NCBI GenBank assembly: GCA_964532465.1
Contig: CAZHHX010000001.1
Location: 62,001 to 126,000 of the forward strand
DNA from: JAPLKB01 sp964532465
GTDB lineage: Bacteria > Desulfobacterota > Syntrophorhabdia > Syntrophorhabdales > Syntrophorhabdaceae
Direction of reading: 5' to 3'
Length of the DNA stretch: 64,000 nucleotides
Shown here in pieces: positions 18,566 to 27,811 of this stretch. Below the pieces are notes generated by a model. That model did not search any database, had not been told where the DNA came from, and worked only from the letters and a program-made list of their open reading frames with translations. Position 1 is the first letter of the stretch; the number at the start of each line of letters is the position of its first letter. The position numbers and the translations under genes are program-made.

Positions 18566-21304
18566 TTATTTATCGAGTATTTCTCTTACCTTGAGTAATA
18601 AATCATTCGGTGAAAACGGTTTTGAGATAAAATTAGCCTCACCGTTGCAAATGCCCTTATTAAGCACTATATCTCCCGTGTAACCACTGGTAAATAAAAC
18701 TTTGATATCTGCTTTCAACTTTTGTATAGCATCGTAAGCATCTTTGCCGTTCTTCTTCGGCATAACAACATCAAGAATAAGGATATCAACTATATCCTTA
18801 TTCTTGATGAACCTCTCTATTGCCTGTTCTCCATCATTTGCTTCTATCACAGTATACCCATTTGCCAGAAGCACTTCCTTTGTGAGATTTCGCAACTGTT
18901 CATTATCCTCAGCCAGAAGGATTGTTTCAATCCCTCCCTTCACAACACGATCAGGCAGGCTCAGTTCTTCAGCTTGTGCCTTTATTGCAGGGATATAAAT
19001 TTTGCATACTGTTCCCTTTCCGGGTTCACTGTAAATGTTGATATGACCGTCGTGCTGTTTTACAATTCCATAGACAATGGAAAGGCCGAGCCCTGTTCCT
19101 TTTCCAACTTCTTTCGTGGTAAAAAACGGTTCAAAAATCTTTTCTCTTGTTTTTTCATTCATGCCAATTCCTGTATCAGTAATTGATATCAGAGCATGTT
19201 GCCCCGGCTTCCCAAACCCGTAATTCTGGAGAAATTCACCCTCTAAAAAAACTGATTTTGCTTCAATTGTCAGAGTCCCGCCATGAGGCATGGCGTCTCT
19301 TGCATTTGTAGTCAGATTCATCAGCACCTGATCCATCTGGTTCGCGTCTGCCATAATAGTGACATCAGGATCAGCAAAAACAATCTTGAATTCTATATCT
19401 TCCGTAATAAGTCTTCTCAGGAGCTTTTCTATACCTTGCAAAATAGTGTTAAGCTTGCAGGGTTTCGGATCTATGGTCTGCTTCCTGCTGAAGGCAAGAA
19501 GGCTTTGGGTAAGGTTTGCAGCCTTTTTTGAAGCAACAAGGATCTGCTCGGCATAGTGCCTTCGTTTAATGTCATTGCCCATGTCCATCTGCAGCATATT
19601 GCCATATCCGGTAATCGCGGTAAGGATATTATTGAAATCATGGGCAACCCCGCCTGCAAGTGTACCTATAGCTTCCATTTTCTGTGACTGCCGGAGTTGC
19701 GATTCCAAGTGCTTCCTTGCCGTAATATTTTCTATGGTTCCCTCATAATAAAGTAAATCACCGTTCAAACCAAGGACTGATCGTTCGTTTAATGAAACCC
19801 ATATTTTTTCACCATTCTTGTTGTATATTTGCGTCTCAAACCCCTCTATAAACATTTGATCCTCGTGAAGCACTTTAAGTTTTATACGATCTTCAGGGTT
19901 CACATATAACTGTCCGGCTATGTTTGTAACGCTTTTCATCATCTCCTGAGGAGAATCAAAACCGCACATCCGAGAAAGAGCAGGATTTGCGCTTATAAAA
20001 AGTCCATCCGGTGTAGTCTGGAAAATACCTTCCAGGGCATTTTCAAAAATATTGCGATACTTTCTCTCACTTTCACGGAGCGCATCTTCGATTTTCCGGC
20101 GTGTGACTCTCTGAATCAGCAATATAGCAATAAGCAAGGATTCGATAAAACAAAATACAATTACACCAAGTATTTTCCATTTATGCTCATCCCAAGCAGT
20201 CAGTTTTCTGAATAGAATGATGCTTTGAGGCGGCAGGTTTTGCTCATTCATCCCCCATCGTTTTATCTGACGCCAATCAAACATATACACATTTGTGCCT
20301 GCCGGAGACATTGCGATTTCAGCAGGCTTCTCGCCATGGAGAACACGAAGCCCTATATCAGCGGCTTTTCTCCCCTGTTCTTCAAAACTGACTATGTGAC
20401 CGCCTACAACCCCGTGGCCCATATAAGATTCAAGCATGGCATAGACCGGTACATTTGATGTACGGGCAATAGCAACAAGCACATCCCTTGGCACCAGAGC
20501 CTTGCCGGTGCCGTCCTGAAACATGGTTATATACAGAACAATTGTATTTCTCGGCAGCGTTCGCACACTTGCAAGTATGGCTCCCAAAGACATATCCGTC
20601 AGATATGAAATATCAAGCCTTGCTTCGTATTCTTTAAATGCATGCCGCACTGTATTTTCATAGACTTTATCGTTCGGGTGTATGCCGCCTATTACTATTA
20701 CCTTGCGCGTATCCGGCTGCAACCGCAGGGCAGCATCAAGCGTTCCTTTAGGATCCATTTGCATGAGCACGCCGGTGATATTCGGGCTTAAACCCCGTTC
20801 TTTAATTTGCTTCTCCTCTATTGTACAGAAAACGATGGGGATATCAGAGAAAATCTCCCGGGAGTGTTTTGTGATAAAATCAAGGGCTGGATTAAGCATC
20901 ACAAAAACCAGATCAATGTTTTTTTTAAAATATTTATAACGGAGAATTTCCAGCAAACGTTTGGGGTATTCCTCTTCTGAGTATCGTGCCAGATCAAGGT
21001 ATTCGGTATAGAAATCCATGGAAAAGGTCTCGTCTGCTTCCATAGCTGAGCGGATACTTTGATTTATGGTAATACTGTATGGAAGGTACGGCTCAAAAGA
21101 ATGTATTAACAGGACTTTTTTTGCTTGTTTTGTACCGGCAGCCGAAACAGAAGGGGCGGCAGAAACTAACGCCAGTGCAATAATGATTACTGCTGCCGCG
21201 AATAATTGTTTCGGTTTAGAAAACTGCTTGATCGCACAGCATATTTTATGAAGGATACGAACGTACCCCTTGAACTGATTTACTAAATCGGATAATGTCT
21301 CCAT
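18566..21304 (-). CDS. Hybrid histidine kinase with periplasmic ABC substrate-binding-like sensor
   Basis: 912 residues. A TM/signal segment (~37-55, AAAVIIIALALVSAAPSV) precedes a ~300-residue periplasmic region of the ABC_sub_bind type (VLLIHSFEPYLPYS...). A second TM helix (~377-400, ILGVIVFCFIESLLIAILLI), a PAS domain (~415-535), HisKA with AGGVAHDFNNILT, HATPase (DTGIGM, GTGLGLSIVYGI) and a C-terminal receiver (LILDVVMPKKNG) follow. It should sense a small extracellular solute. It lies ~250 bp upstream of, and on the same strand as, a LivK-type binding protein. No Shine-Dalgarno is seen at the 21304 start; the true start could be a little downstream. Confidence 0.87.
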   Translation of the reverse strand: METLSDLVNQFKGYVRILHKICCAIKQFSKPKQLFAAAVIIIALALVSAAPSVSAAGTKQAKKVLLIHSFEPYLPYSITINQSIRSAMEADETFSMDFYTEYLDLARYSEEEYPKRLLEILRYKYFKKNIDLVFVMLNPALDFITKHSREIFSDIPIVFCTIEEKQIKERGLSPNITGVLMQMDPKGTLDAALRLQPDTRKVIVIGGIHPNDKVYENTVRHAFKEYEARLDISYLTDMSLGAILASVRTLPRNTIVLYITMFQDGTGKALVPRDVLVAIARTSNVPVYAMLESYMGHGVVGGHIVSFEEQGRKAADIGLRVLHGEKPAEIAMSPAGTNVYMFDWRQIKRWGMNEQNLPPQSIILFRKLTAWDEHKWKILGVIVFCFIESLLIAILLIQRVTRRKIEDALRESERKYRNIFENALEGIFQTTPDGLFISANPALSRMCGFDSPQEMMKSVTNIAGQLYVNPEDRIKLKVLHEDQMFIEGFETQIYNKNGEKIWVSLNERSVLGLNGDLLYYEGTIENITARKHLESQLRQSQKMEAIGTLAGGVAHDFNNILTAITGYGNMLQMDMGNDIKRRHYAEQILVASKKAANLTQSLLAFSRKQTIDPKPCKLNTILQGIEKLLRRLITEDIEFKIVFADPDVTIMADANQMDQVLMNLTTNARDAMPHGGTLTIEAKSVFLEGEFLQNYGFGKPGQHALISITDTGIGMNEKTREKIFEPFFTTKEVGKGTGLGLSIVYGIVKQHDGHINIYSEPGKGTVCKIYIPAIKAQAEELSLPDRVVKGGIETILLAEDNEQLRNLTKEVLLANGYTVIEANDGEQAIERFIKNKDIVDILILDVVMPKKNGKDAYDAIQKLKADIKVLFTSGYTGDIVLNKGICNGEANFISKPFSPNDLLLKVREILDK

Positions 21305-21533
21305 TAATATATTTTATCACAATACTTCACGAAAAATTAAATAATTTAATACTGCTTTCAGAAGGTTACAATTATGTATCTGCACTTCTTCAAAAACAAC
21401 AACCGTTTTTTACCATCATTTATAGATGTATTTGACTTATATGTAAACCGGATTATAATTGTTTATTGAAATTTGGAATATATGAAATAACAAATCAGAT
21501 TCAGAAATAATACGTGAAAAGGGAGATAGAATC

Positions 21534-22187
21534 ATGAAGGAAATGACAGAATTTGAAAAGTGGTATAAGGATTTGCAGGTTCAAAGAACACTCAATGCGC
21601 TTAAAAAGAATAATTTCAGTGCTCAATATGTGCCGAATGCCTCAGATGTGTTGGGAGAGATTTTTAGAATTATTCCGGAGGGCGCGATTGTTGGAGCTGG
21701 TGGATCGCAAACCCTTGGGCAGATTGGTTTTTTTCAGGAAATACAAAAACATCCGGTCAAATTCCTGAATTCAACAGGGGGGCAGGGGATTTCGCCTGAA
21801 GAAACATTGCAGATAAGGCGGGAGACGTTACTGGCCGACTATTTTATCAGCAGCAGTAACGCTATCACAGAAGAAGGCGAGATATATAATATAGACTCTA
21901 TCGGCAATCGGGTAGGGGCTATGATGTTCGGACCAAAGAACGTAATCCTTGTCTGCGGAGTCAACAAGATTGTAAAAGATATCGATGAAGCAAAAAGAAG
22001 GGTTCAGGAGATTGTTGCGCCAATAAACGCGAAAAGACTCGGCTTGAAAACGCCCTGCGCGGAAACCGGCGAATGCGCTGACTGTTCATCTCCGCAAAGA
22101 ATCTGCAATATCTATACTGTTCTTGCAAAAAAACCGATGCGAACGAATGTGACAGTTATTCTTGTTGGTGAATCGCTTGGATATTAA
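21534..22187 (+). CDS. LUD-domain protein (LutC/YkgG-like)
   Basis: 217 residues, matching the LUD (DUF162) family throughout: N-terminal helix, AIVGAGGSQTLGQIG, then ADYFISSSNAITEEGEI and NVILVCGVNKIV. A C-terminal cluster of Cys (C-x5-C-x2-C, then C) within CAETGECADCSSPQRIC is not part of the core fold and could bind metal. LUD proteins act in lactate oxidation with LutA/LutB, but single-gene members of unknown role are common, and no lutAB is present here. The ATG at 21534 follows aaaagggagat. Confidence 0.8.
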   Translation: MKEMTEFEKWYKDLQVQRTLNALKKNNFSAQYVPNASDVLGEIFRIIPEGAIVGAGGSQTLGQIGFFQEIQKHPVKFLNSTGGQGISPEETLQIRRETLLADYFISSSNAITEEGEIYNIDSIGNRVGAMMFGPKNVILVCGVNKIVKDIDEAKRRVQEIVAPINAKRLGLKTPCAETGECADCSSPQRICNIYTVLAKKPMRTNVTVILVGESLGY

Positions 22188-22233
22188 TTGAGTTATCTTA
22201 ACTATTCAAGCCTGATTATAAGCGGATAAATTC

Positions 22234-22277
22234 CCTGCAACTTGCTGAGAAAGCCGATACGCTCCTCACTTTGCAGG
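22234..22277. other. Hairpin downstream of the LUD gene
   Basis: CCTGCAA (22234-22240) pairs with TTGCAGG (22271-22277), and an inner TGAG/CTCA pairs as well. It may act as a terminator for the LUD gene, but no T tract follows. Confidence 0.3.
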
Positions 22278-22300
22278 TTCAGATTATACTAACCCGACTT

Positions 22301-22428
22301 ATTCCAATTCTAAATCAAGGATGAAATCAAGGCGGCAAGGAAGAGGCGACGTAGGCGTACAGTAATAGTACGTCGGAGGAGCTGATGACGAAGCCAACGA
22401 TGATAGCGCCTTGATTCAGAATTGGAAT
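22301..22428. mobile_element. MITE-like palindromic element, copy 1 (128 bp)
   Basis: Bounded by terminal inverted repeats, attccaattctaaatcaag at the left and its near-complement at the right end (one mismatch in the first 20). It has no coding capacity. It is the reverse-complement relative of the element at 56818-56966, differing mainly by a 21-bp insertion in that copy and a few substitutions. This is the structure of a non-autonomous transposable element. Confidence 0.8.
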
Positions 22429-22503
22429 TAGCGGATTCAAGCATTTTACCGGTAGTCTATCCCATTAAATTAAGCAGATAAGTCAAAAAGTCTTCACTAC
22501 ATT

Positions 22504-22665
22504 TTATTTGGTCATTTCATTTTTGATTATCATGCAGGGTAGCGATTGACTGGGGAGGGAGAGTCTCTTTGCATTGAAAAGATATTTCCATCGTTGTGTA
22601 AGGTGATCAAAAAGCGCTCGTTTATGTTCGATCAGCCGATCCAGACTGATTTTTGATCTGCCCAT
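22504..22665 (-). pseudogene. IS1634-like transposase fragment
   Basis: A 53-codon frame from the ATG at 22665. Its first ~33 residues (SLDRLIEHKRALFDHLTQRW, then KYLFNAK) resemble the stretch just before the catalytic LLYDLTSTYFE motif of IS1634-type transposases. The similarity stops before that motif and the frame ends in unrelated sequence, so this is a remnant. The family call rests on remembered motif shape, not on a search. Confidence 0.45.
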
Positions 22666-22858
22666 GGGAATATTTTTCCGCTATGAGAAACATTTTCCTC
22701 ATTTTCGCCTGCCGTCTATTCGCTCTGAAATATGATACCTGCTGATATAATTAAAGATAATGATATGGCACATACATTGCTTTATATATTTTGAGTCATT
22801 TTCTATCGCTCGTAAGGAGGGAGCGGGGAACAAACCTCACATAAACAGGGAGGATTAT

Positions 22859-23509
22859 ATGGTTTATGGTGTAAATGGAGTATCGAGTTCCGGCTATCTG
22901 CTGCAATTGATGCAGGCATCGAATAGTTCGGGCGCGAGTAAAAGTACGTCCACAAACAACATTTTCAGTTTGTTTGATGCCAAAGGGAATGGTTCTGTAA
23001 ATAATAGTGGGCCATCATCGGCGCTGAGCGGTTCATCATCGGCAAACTCAATTCTGGCCTCGGACAGTGACAGTACAGCGTCTTTTGTCAGTTTTCTGGA
23101 GTCTATAGCCGCTTCCACAAGCGAAAATAGTGCCGGTTCTCCCGGTCGTCTGTTAAGAGAGGCAATATTCAAAAAAATCGATACAGACGGAGATGGCGCT
23201 CTAAGCAAAATGGAGTTCATAAACGGCAAGCCTTCCGATATGACAGTGGCCCGGGCTGATGAGCTTTACTCCAAACTTGATACAAATAAAGATGGTTCAA
23301 TCAGTCAATCGGAGTTTATTACGAAAGGCTCTGACAATCAGAACGGTCCATTTCCATTGCCTGTCAACTCTACAGACAATACGAGCGGAAGCAGCGACAG
23401 TTCAGGCTCTATTATTTCATTAGTGGCGTCAGGCTTTAAGCAGGCACTGAAATACGCTGTCAAATCTTCAGTTGCGATAGCAACGAAGGGTTTATTGGGC
23501 ATAGCATAA
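22859..23509 (+). CDS. EF-hand calcium-binding protein, Ser-rich
   Basis: 216 residues from the ATG at 22859, preceded by ggagg; the longer frame from 22760 lacks support. Low-complexity Ser/Asn-rich regions flank two canonical EF-hand loops, DTDGDGALSKME (~101-112) and DTNKDGSISQSE (~141-152), so it should bind two Ca2+. There is no signal peptide. The N-terminus (VYGVNGVSSSGYLLQLM) resembles other bacterial EF-hand proteins of unknown role, and the C-terminus is helical (FKQALKYAVKSSVAIATKG). It sits alone among repeat debris. Function unknown. Confidence 0.75.
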   Translation: MVYGVNGVSSSGYLLQLMQASNSSGASKSTSTNNIFSLFDAKGNGSVNNSGPSSALSGSSSANSILASDSDSTASFVSFLESIAASTSENSAGSPGRLLREAIFKKIDTDGDGALSKMEFINGKPSDMTVARADELYSKLDTNKDGSISQSEFITKGSDNQNGPFPLPVNSTDNTSGSSDSSGSIISLVASGFKQALKYAVKSSVAIATKGLLGIA

Positions 23510-24189
23510 CCATAAAGACATGAAAGAAAGGGAGTTCGATGACGGCCCAGGGAAGGGCGGGGATTTTCCATTTTTTTAATTTCAGCCCCCTGAACCTGTT
23601 TAATTTTAGGCGGGTAAATTTCCTTCCGCGGCTTGCAGGCTTGGCTGTTTGATTTAGAAATGGAATAACAGCGAAAAGGAAAAAGATAGAATTAGAGTTC
23701 AGAGAGGAGTTGGGTGATTGGCTGTAAAGATTTGAGCCCATCAACGCAATATATGTTTATATTTTAGGACAGCAAATATTTCTCCGCAACATTTGCGGAG
23801 ATTTTTAAAATCTTTGTAAAATCAATATAGATAAGGGATTGCTAAAATGTACTTTCGAGAGCGTTTTTCATGATGATCGCTAAAAGTGATGAAAATATGA
23901 TATCAAGGTTTTGTAAAAATTGATTTTGATGAACTTGTTGTTTATAGAGGGATAGACGGGGCTGTTCCTTCAGGTTTTAAAGATGTTGAAACATTGAAGG
24001 GTGTCCCGTATGTCCTTTCCCGTATCTCGGCCATTATTTAAGTCAAACCTCGCTTCCATTTCTTTCTTCCGGAATTCGATAGTTTTCCTGATATAGTTAT
24101 CAATAAAAATATGCCCATATCAGACCCACGTTGTTTACAATTTGTTGTATCACCCATTTTTAACTGATAATGTTCTTGCCACATCTTTA
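23510..24189. other. Gap of ~680 bp with repeat debris
   Basis: No intact gene. A single MITE-end-like stretch (tttgatttagaaatggaat) lies at 23648-23666. A palindrome is at 23781-23801. A short open stretch at ~23930-24041 encodes ELVVYRGIDGAVPSGFKD and similar residues without a start codon, possibly the tail of a lost gene; I do not recognise it. Confidence 0.4.
23781..23801. repeat. Short palindrome (tctccgcaa-cat-ttgcggaga)
   Basis: Nine-base arms around a three-base centre, followed by a T run (gatttttaaaa), so it could terminate transcription. It is a divergent member of the dispersed odd-length palindrome family seen at 48786, 48912, 49821, 50010 and 54571. Confidence 0.55.
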
Positions 24190-27100
24190 CTACGCTGCCC
24201 ACTTGGTCTTTTTTACAGAATATTCATAGACCAGATCAAAAATCTTACCGCATTTACTCTGGAATAATTCTTTACCGTAGCTTTCCGGCAATGAACCGTC
24301 GAGCACCTTTTCCACCGCTGTTTTTACCTTCTCCTGAGTCTGGCTGTCTTTATACCAGTCCTGAATAAGAACTTTCGGCCGTCCCCTCGTCAATCTATGC
24401 AGGAGTGACTTTGCGGCAAGCTTCACCTTCTGCGCCTCGTCCTTTGTCATTTTTTCCTTTTTCAGGATGTCGAATATTTCAAGCTCATCTTCCGACAAAC
24501 CCTCACGGGCTGCCCGTTCCTCTTCGTCTTTCAAGCCCTCGGTAAATTTTACAAGCTCATCAAAGTAATTTTCTGTAGAGGAGCCTCCTGAGTTGTAGCG
24601 GTCGATTATTTCCTGGAGCTTCTGGGCAAAGTCGGTCCTTGTTGAGTTCCGTTCTATCATCTGTTCCAGCTTGCGCTCGATGAATATCCTGAGATCGGTA
24701 ATTTCGATATTCTTGTATTCCCTCTTTTTAAAGTCTTCCTTCAATTTCTGAAAATTGATCTTGCTCAAATCTAATGAGCGGCCTTTATGAATTATCTGAA
24801 ATTCCGCCACACGGTCGGCGCCGGAAGCATCAGTACCGGCAGTTACAACGCTCTCATCGAGGAGGGTCGCGATTCTCCTTCGTACCGAATCAATGTTCTG
24901 CTGCTTGATAATGCTGTCGATAACGCCGCGCAAATATTGGAATACATGTACAAGGGGCCGAGTTTTGTCAGTCAGTATCTCAGGTTTGCAGGCCTCATAG
25001 AGAGCGGTAATGGTATTTTCATAAACGGTAAATTCCTTTTTCCACTCATCCTTCCCCAGTATTTTATCGGCAAACCCTTTGAAAGCATCAATGTTCCTGA
25101 ATATCTCGTCGTTTCCAAGTATTTCTTCGAGATCAATACCTATGACAGCGCAAAATTTACTGCCCTCGCTCAAGGCATCATCCAGGAGTCTGAAAAGTTC
25201 GTCTTTTTCCTGTACAGGCATATCCTGGGGCTTACCTTCCGTTCCTGTTGCATAATCGGCCAGAGCCTTTTTCATGTTCCTGAAGACATTATAATAGTCA
25301 ATAATCTCGCCGTTCTTTTTGGCAACCTCATTTATCTCATGCGATGTGACCCTGTTTGCCCTTGCAATGGCCTGCATGAGCGTATGGTCTTTCATGGGCT
25401 TATCAAAATACATGGTGGAGAGGGTGTGCACGTCAAACCCGGTAAGCCACATGGCGCAGACAAATACAAGTTGAAGCGGATCAAAGGGGTCTTTAAAGCG
25501 ATATTCTATGTCATGACTCTGCTTGTCGAGGGCGTTCATCTTCTTGCGATGTGGTCTTATATCAAGTTGCTGGGCATCGAATTTCTTTTCTTCACCTGCT
25601 TCTTCACTGACCACCACAGCCATTTCCACACTTCGCATGTAATCGACAGTCTTTCTGAGCCTGGCCTTTGCAGCATCATCCTTTGCTTTGCCGATCTGAC
25701 CTACAAGGCGCTTTACCTCCTCTTTCCAGTTTGCCTGCACCTTGTCATACATCTTCACAGCAGTGAATTTATCGACGCAGACAACCATGCCCTTTCCCGG
25801 ATAACCCCGTTGCGGAAAATGGCGGACAATATCCTTCGCTATAGTCTCCAGACGGTCATCCCTTTTGATGATCTCAATCTCGGTGGCAAACTCTTTTTCC
25901 AGTTTCTCCTGCTGCTTCTCGTCAAGATTTTCATCTTCGAGTATCCGGTAGAATTCTTCACTCAAATCCTCGTTCTGTATCAGCACTTCTGGAACGCGCT
26001 TCTGATAGAAAAGGGGCACCGTGGCCTCATCGTCAACTGACTGGACAAAATTATACTCACTCACATAGTCGCCGAACCAGGCGTTGGTTTTCCTCTCCCT
26101 TCCGAGAAGCGGCGTGCCCGTGAAAGCAATATACTGGGCATTGGGAAGACCGGCCCTCATATTCTCCGCCAGTGTCAGATATTGTGTACGGTGCGCCTCA
26201 TCAACGATGACGATAATATCCTTCCGGTCGGAAAGGAGGGGGTATTTCTTCCCCTGGGGCCATCGAAATTTATGGATGAGGGTAAAAACAATCCTTTTAT
26301 TCAGAGACAGGAAACGGCGCATCTCTTCACCGTCTTTAGGCCTCGCAGCTTCATCCTTCTTTACTGTCATTGTATCAAGAAAGTTCCGGTATATCTGGCC
26401 GTCTAAGTCGTCCCGGTCGGTAATGACTACAAAGGAAAAGTTGCCCGTGAATTTCCTGAAGATCTTCCGCACGAAAAAGATCATGGAAAAGCTCTTGCCT
26501 GCACCCTGTGTATGCCAGAAAACGCCCAGTTTCCCGGCCCTTTCTTCCCGCGTCTCAAAAGACCGGATGGCTTTATTGACGCCGATAAACTGGTGGTTTT
26601 GGGCAACAATCTTATTTGTGTCCCGATAGTAGAGGATAAAGTTCTCAAGATAATCAAGTAAACGCTGCTGATCGCAGAGACCCTCGATGGCCCGTTCAAT
26701 GCTCGTCCCTTCTTTTTTCATTTGCAGCCGGTCTACCTTTTCCTTCTCATCGTCAACGCGAAGCCAGGGAAAGAAGTGCTCCCACTCTGAAGTGACGCTG
26801 CCGACCTTTGTCTCGATGGCGTTTGAAAGAATGCATAAGCCGTTGTACTGAAAAAGAAGGGGTATGTCGTGGCGATAGTTGATAAGGTTGTCGTCATAGG
26901 CGTTTCTGAGCGCTATATTTGAGTTTTTCAGCTCAATGAAAACAAGGGGGATGCCGTTCACATAGAGAAGCACATCGGGCCGCCTGAAATATCGCTCACC
27001 TTTGACCCATAACTGCGTAACAACAAGAAAATCATTCTTTGCAGGGTTATCAAAGTCAATGATTTTGACCCTCGGTTGTTCTTTCTTCCCCTTGCTGTTT

Positions 27101-27420
27101 TCGTATTCCACAGGTATACCGTCACGAATAAGGTTATAGACCTCTTTATTGGCAATGGCCTGGGACATGGCGTAACGCCTTGCTGTGAGTTTGGAAATGG
27201 CTTCGTCAATAGCTGATTCAGGCCCGCGGGGGTTAATCTGTTTTACTTGTTTTTTCAGAATGTCAATGAGCACAACTTCGGTTTTATTGGCACGCCCGGA
27301 ACCGTCCTTGAGGGTATCGGGTTCTTTGGTGAAGCAATCCATATGCCGCCAGCCGAACTTTTTTGTGAGGAGATGAACAATGGCCTTTTCGATCTGGGCT
27401 TCAGAGATGTAGTTAGGCAT
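24190..27420 (-). CDS. hsdR: Type I restriction endonuclease subunit R
   Basis: 1076 residues from the ATG at 27420 (ggaga upstream; protein begins MPNYISEAQIEKAIV). The N-terminal nuclease domain carries the PD-(D/E)xK core RRPDVLLYVNGIPLVFIELK. The translocase has Walker A TQGAGKS (~310), the DEAH box VDEAHR, TGTP, and helicase motifs to ~700 (AIARANR). A long helical C-terminal region presumably docks on the methylase. It cuts unmodified DNA after ATP-driven translocation. It is the last gene of the hsdM - AlbA-type - hsdS - small gene - hsdR operon, and looks intact. Confidence 0.95.
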   Translation of the reverse strand: MPNYISEAQIEKAIVHLLTKKFGWRHMDCFTKEPDTLKDGSGRANKTEVVLIDILKKQVKQINPRGPESAIDEAISKLTARRYAMSQAIANKEVYNLIRDGIPVEYENSKGKKEQPRVKIIDFDNPAKNDFLVVTQLWVKGERYFRRPDVLLYVNGIPLVFIELKNSNIALRNAYDDNLINYRHDIPLLFQYNGLCILSNAIETKVGSVTSEWEHFFPWLRVDDEKEKVDRLQMKKEGTSIERAIEGLCDQQRLLDYLENFILYYRDTNKIVAQNHQFIGVNKAIRSFETREERAGKLGVFWHTQGAGKSFSMIFFVRKIFRKFTGNFSFVVITDRDDLDGQIYRNFLDTMTVKKDEAARPKDGEEMRRFLSLNKRIVFTLIHKFRWPQGKKYPLLSDRKDIIVIVDEAHRTQYLTLAENMRAGLPNAQYIAFTGTPLLGRERKTNAWFGDYVSEYNFVQSVDDEATVPLFYQKRVPEVLIQNEDLSEEFYRILEDENLDEKQQEKLEKEFATEIEIIKRDDRLETIAKDIVRHFPQRGYPGKGMVVCVDKFTAVKMYDKVQANWKEEVKRLVGQIGKAKDDAAKARLRKTVDYMRSVEMAVVVSEEAGEEKKFDAQQLDIRPHRKKMNALDKQSHDIEYRFKDPFDPLQLVFVCAMWLTGFDVHTLSTMYFDKPMKDHTLMQAIARANRVTSHEINEVAKKNGEIIDYYNVFRNMKKALADYATGTEGKPQDMPVQEKDELFRLLDDALSEGSKFCAVIGIDLEEILGNDEIFRNIDAFKGFADKILGKDEWKKEFTVYENTITALYEACKPEILTDKTRPLVHVFQYLRGVIDSIIKQQNIDSVRRRIATLLDESVVTAGTDASGADRVAEFQIIHKGRSLDLSKINFQKLKEDFKKREYKNIEITDLRIFIERKLEQMIERNSTRTDFAQKLQEIIDRYNSGGSSTENYFDELVKFTEGLKDEEERAAREGLSEDELEIFDILKKEKMTKDEAQKVKLAAKSLLHRLTRGRPKVLIQDWYKDSQTQEKVKTAVEKVLDGSLPESYGKELFQSKCGKIFDLVYEYSVKKTKWAA

Positions 27421-27811
27421 CAGGGTCTCCAAACGGGGAATCAGATTCATCAGATAGATGCTTTTTTAGTGGATTGTTTCGGATATACTGACGGACATTT
27501 TGCAGTTCCCGTTCATCTCGAATGACTCGGTCATAATATGATTTCTGCCATTGGAAAGGCAAAAATCCTGCTGAATGAATCAATTTAGATGATGTGGTTT
27601 TGAAGGCTCCGATGATTTGCAGCAATGGTTTTATTCTCCCCTTTTGTACATACAGGGAACGGTCGCGACCGTTTCCTACGTCAATGCGACCGTTCCCTAC
27701 GTCAAAGGCAGTATTCCGGAATTCCCGGACAACTGATGTCTGATCCAATTCGTTACTCTTGAGAAACTCTGCTGTATTGTTGAGAATTTGAAGGTATTTG
27801 AATCTTTTCAT
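27413..27811 (-). CDS. Small protein with a RAYT (Y1 transposase) C-terminal-like region, between hsdS and hsdR
   Basis: 132 residues. The C-terminal half (IGAFKTTSSKLIHSAG, FQWQKSYYDRVIRDERE, VRQYIRNNPLKK) matches the end of REP-associated tyrosine transposases, including the YIxxNP segment. The His-rich N-terminal half of a RAYT is missing. In its place is an unrelated stretch containing a translated 21-bp tandem repeat. The start overlaps the hsdS stop by 4 bp, and its end overlaps the hsdR start by 8 bp, so it is translated as part of the operon. It could be a captured fragment kept for coupling, or a decayed transposase. No catalytic activity is expected. Confidence 0.6.
   Translation of the reverse strand: MKRFKYLQILNNTAEFLKSNELDQTSVVREFRNTAFDVGNGRIDVGNGRDRSLYVQKGRIKPLLQIIGAFKTTSSKLIHSAGFLPFQWQKSYYDRVIRDERELQNVRQYIRNNPLKKHLSDESDSPFGDPDA
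27665..27706. repeat. 21-bp tandem repeat, two units
   Basis: Two adjacent 21-bp units (gcgaccgttYcctacgtcaaW) inside the small gene between hsdS and hsdR. They are preceded by the palindrome cggtcgcgaccg. The unit length keeps the reading frame. Confidence 0.8.

Noticed and set aside
24787..26040. 417-codon frame antisense to hsdR
   Set aside because: It lies wholly inside hsdR on the other strand with no family signature. Long antisense frames are common opposite GC-rich third positions.
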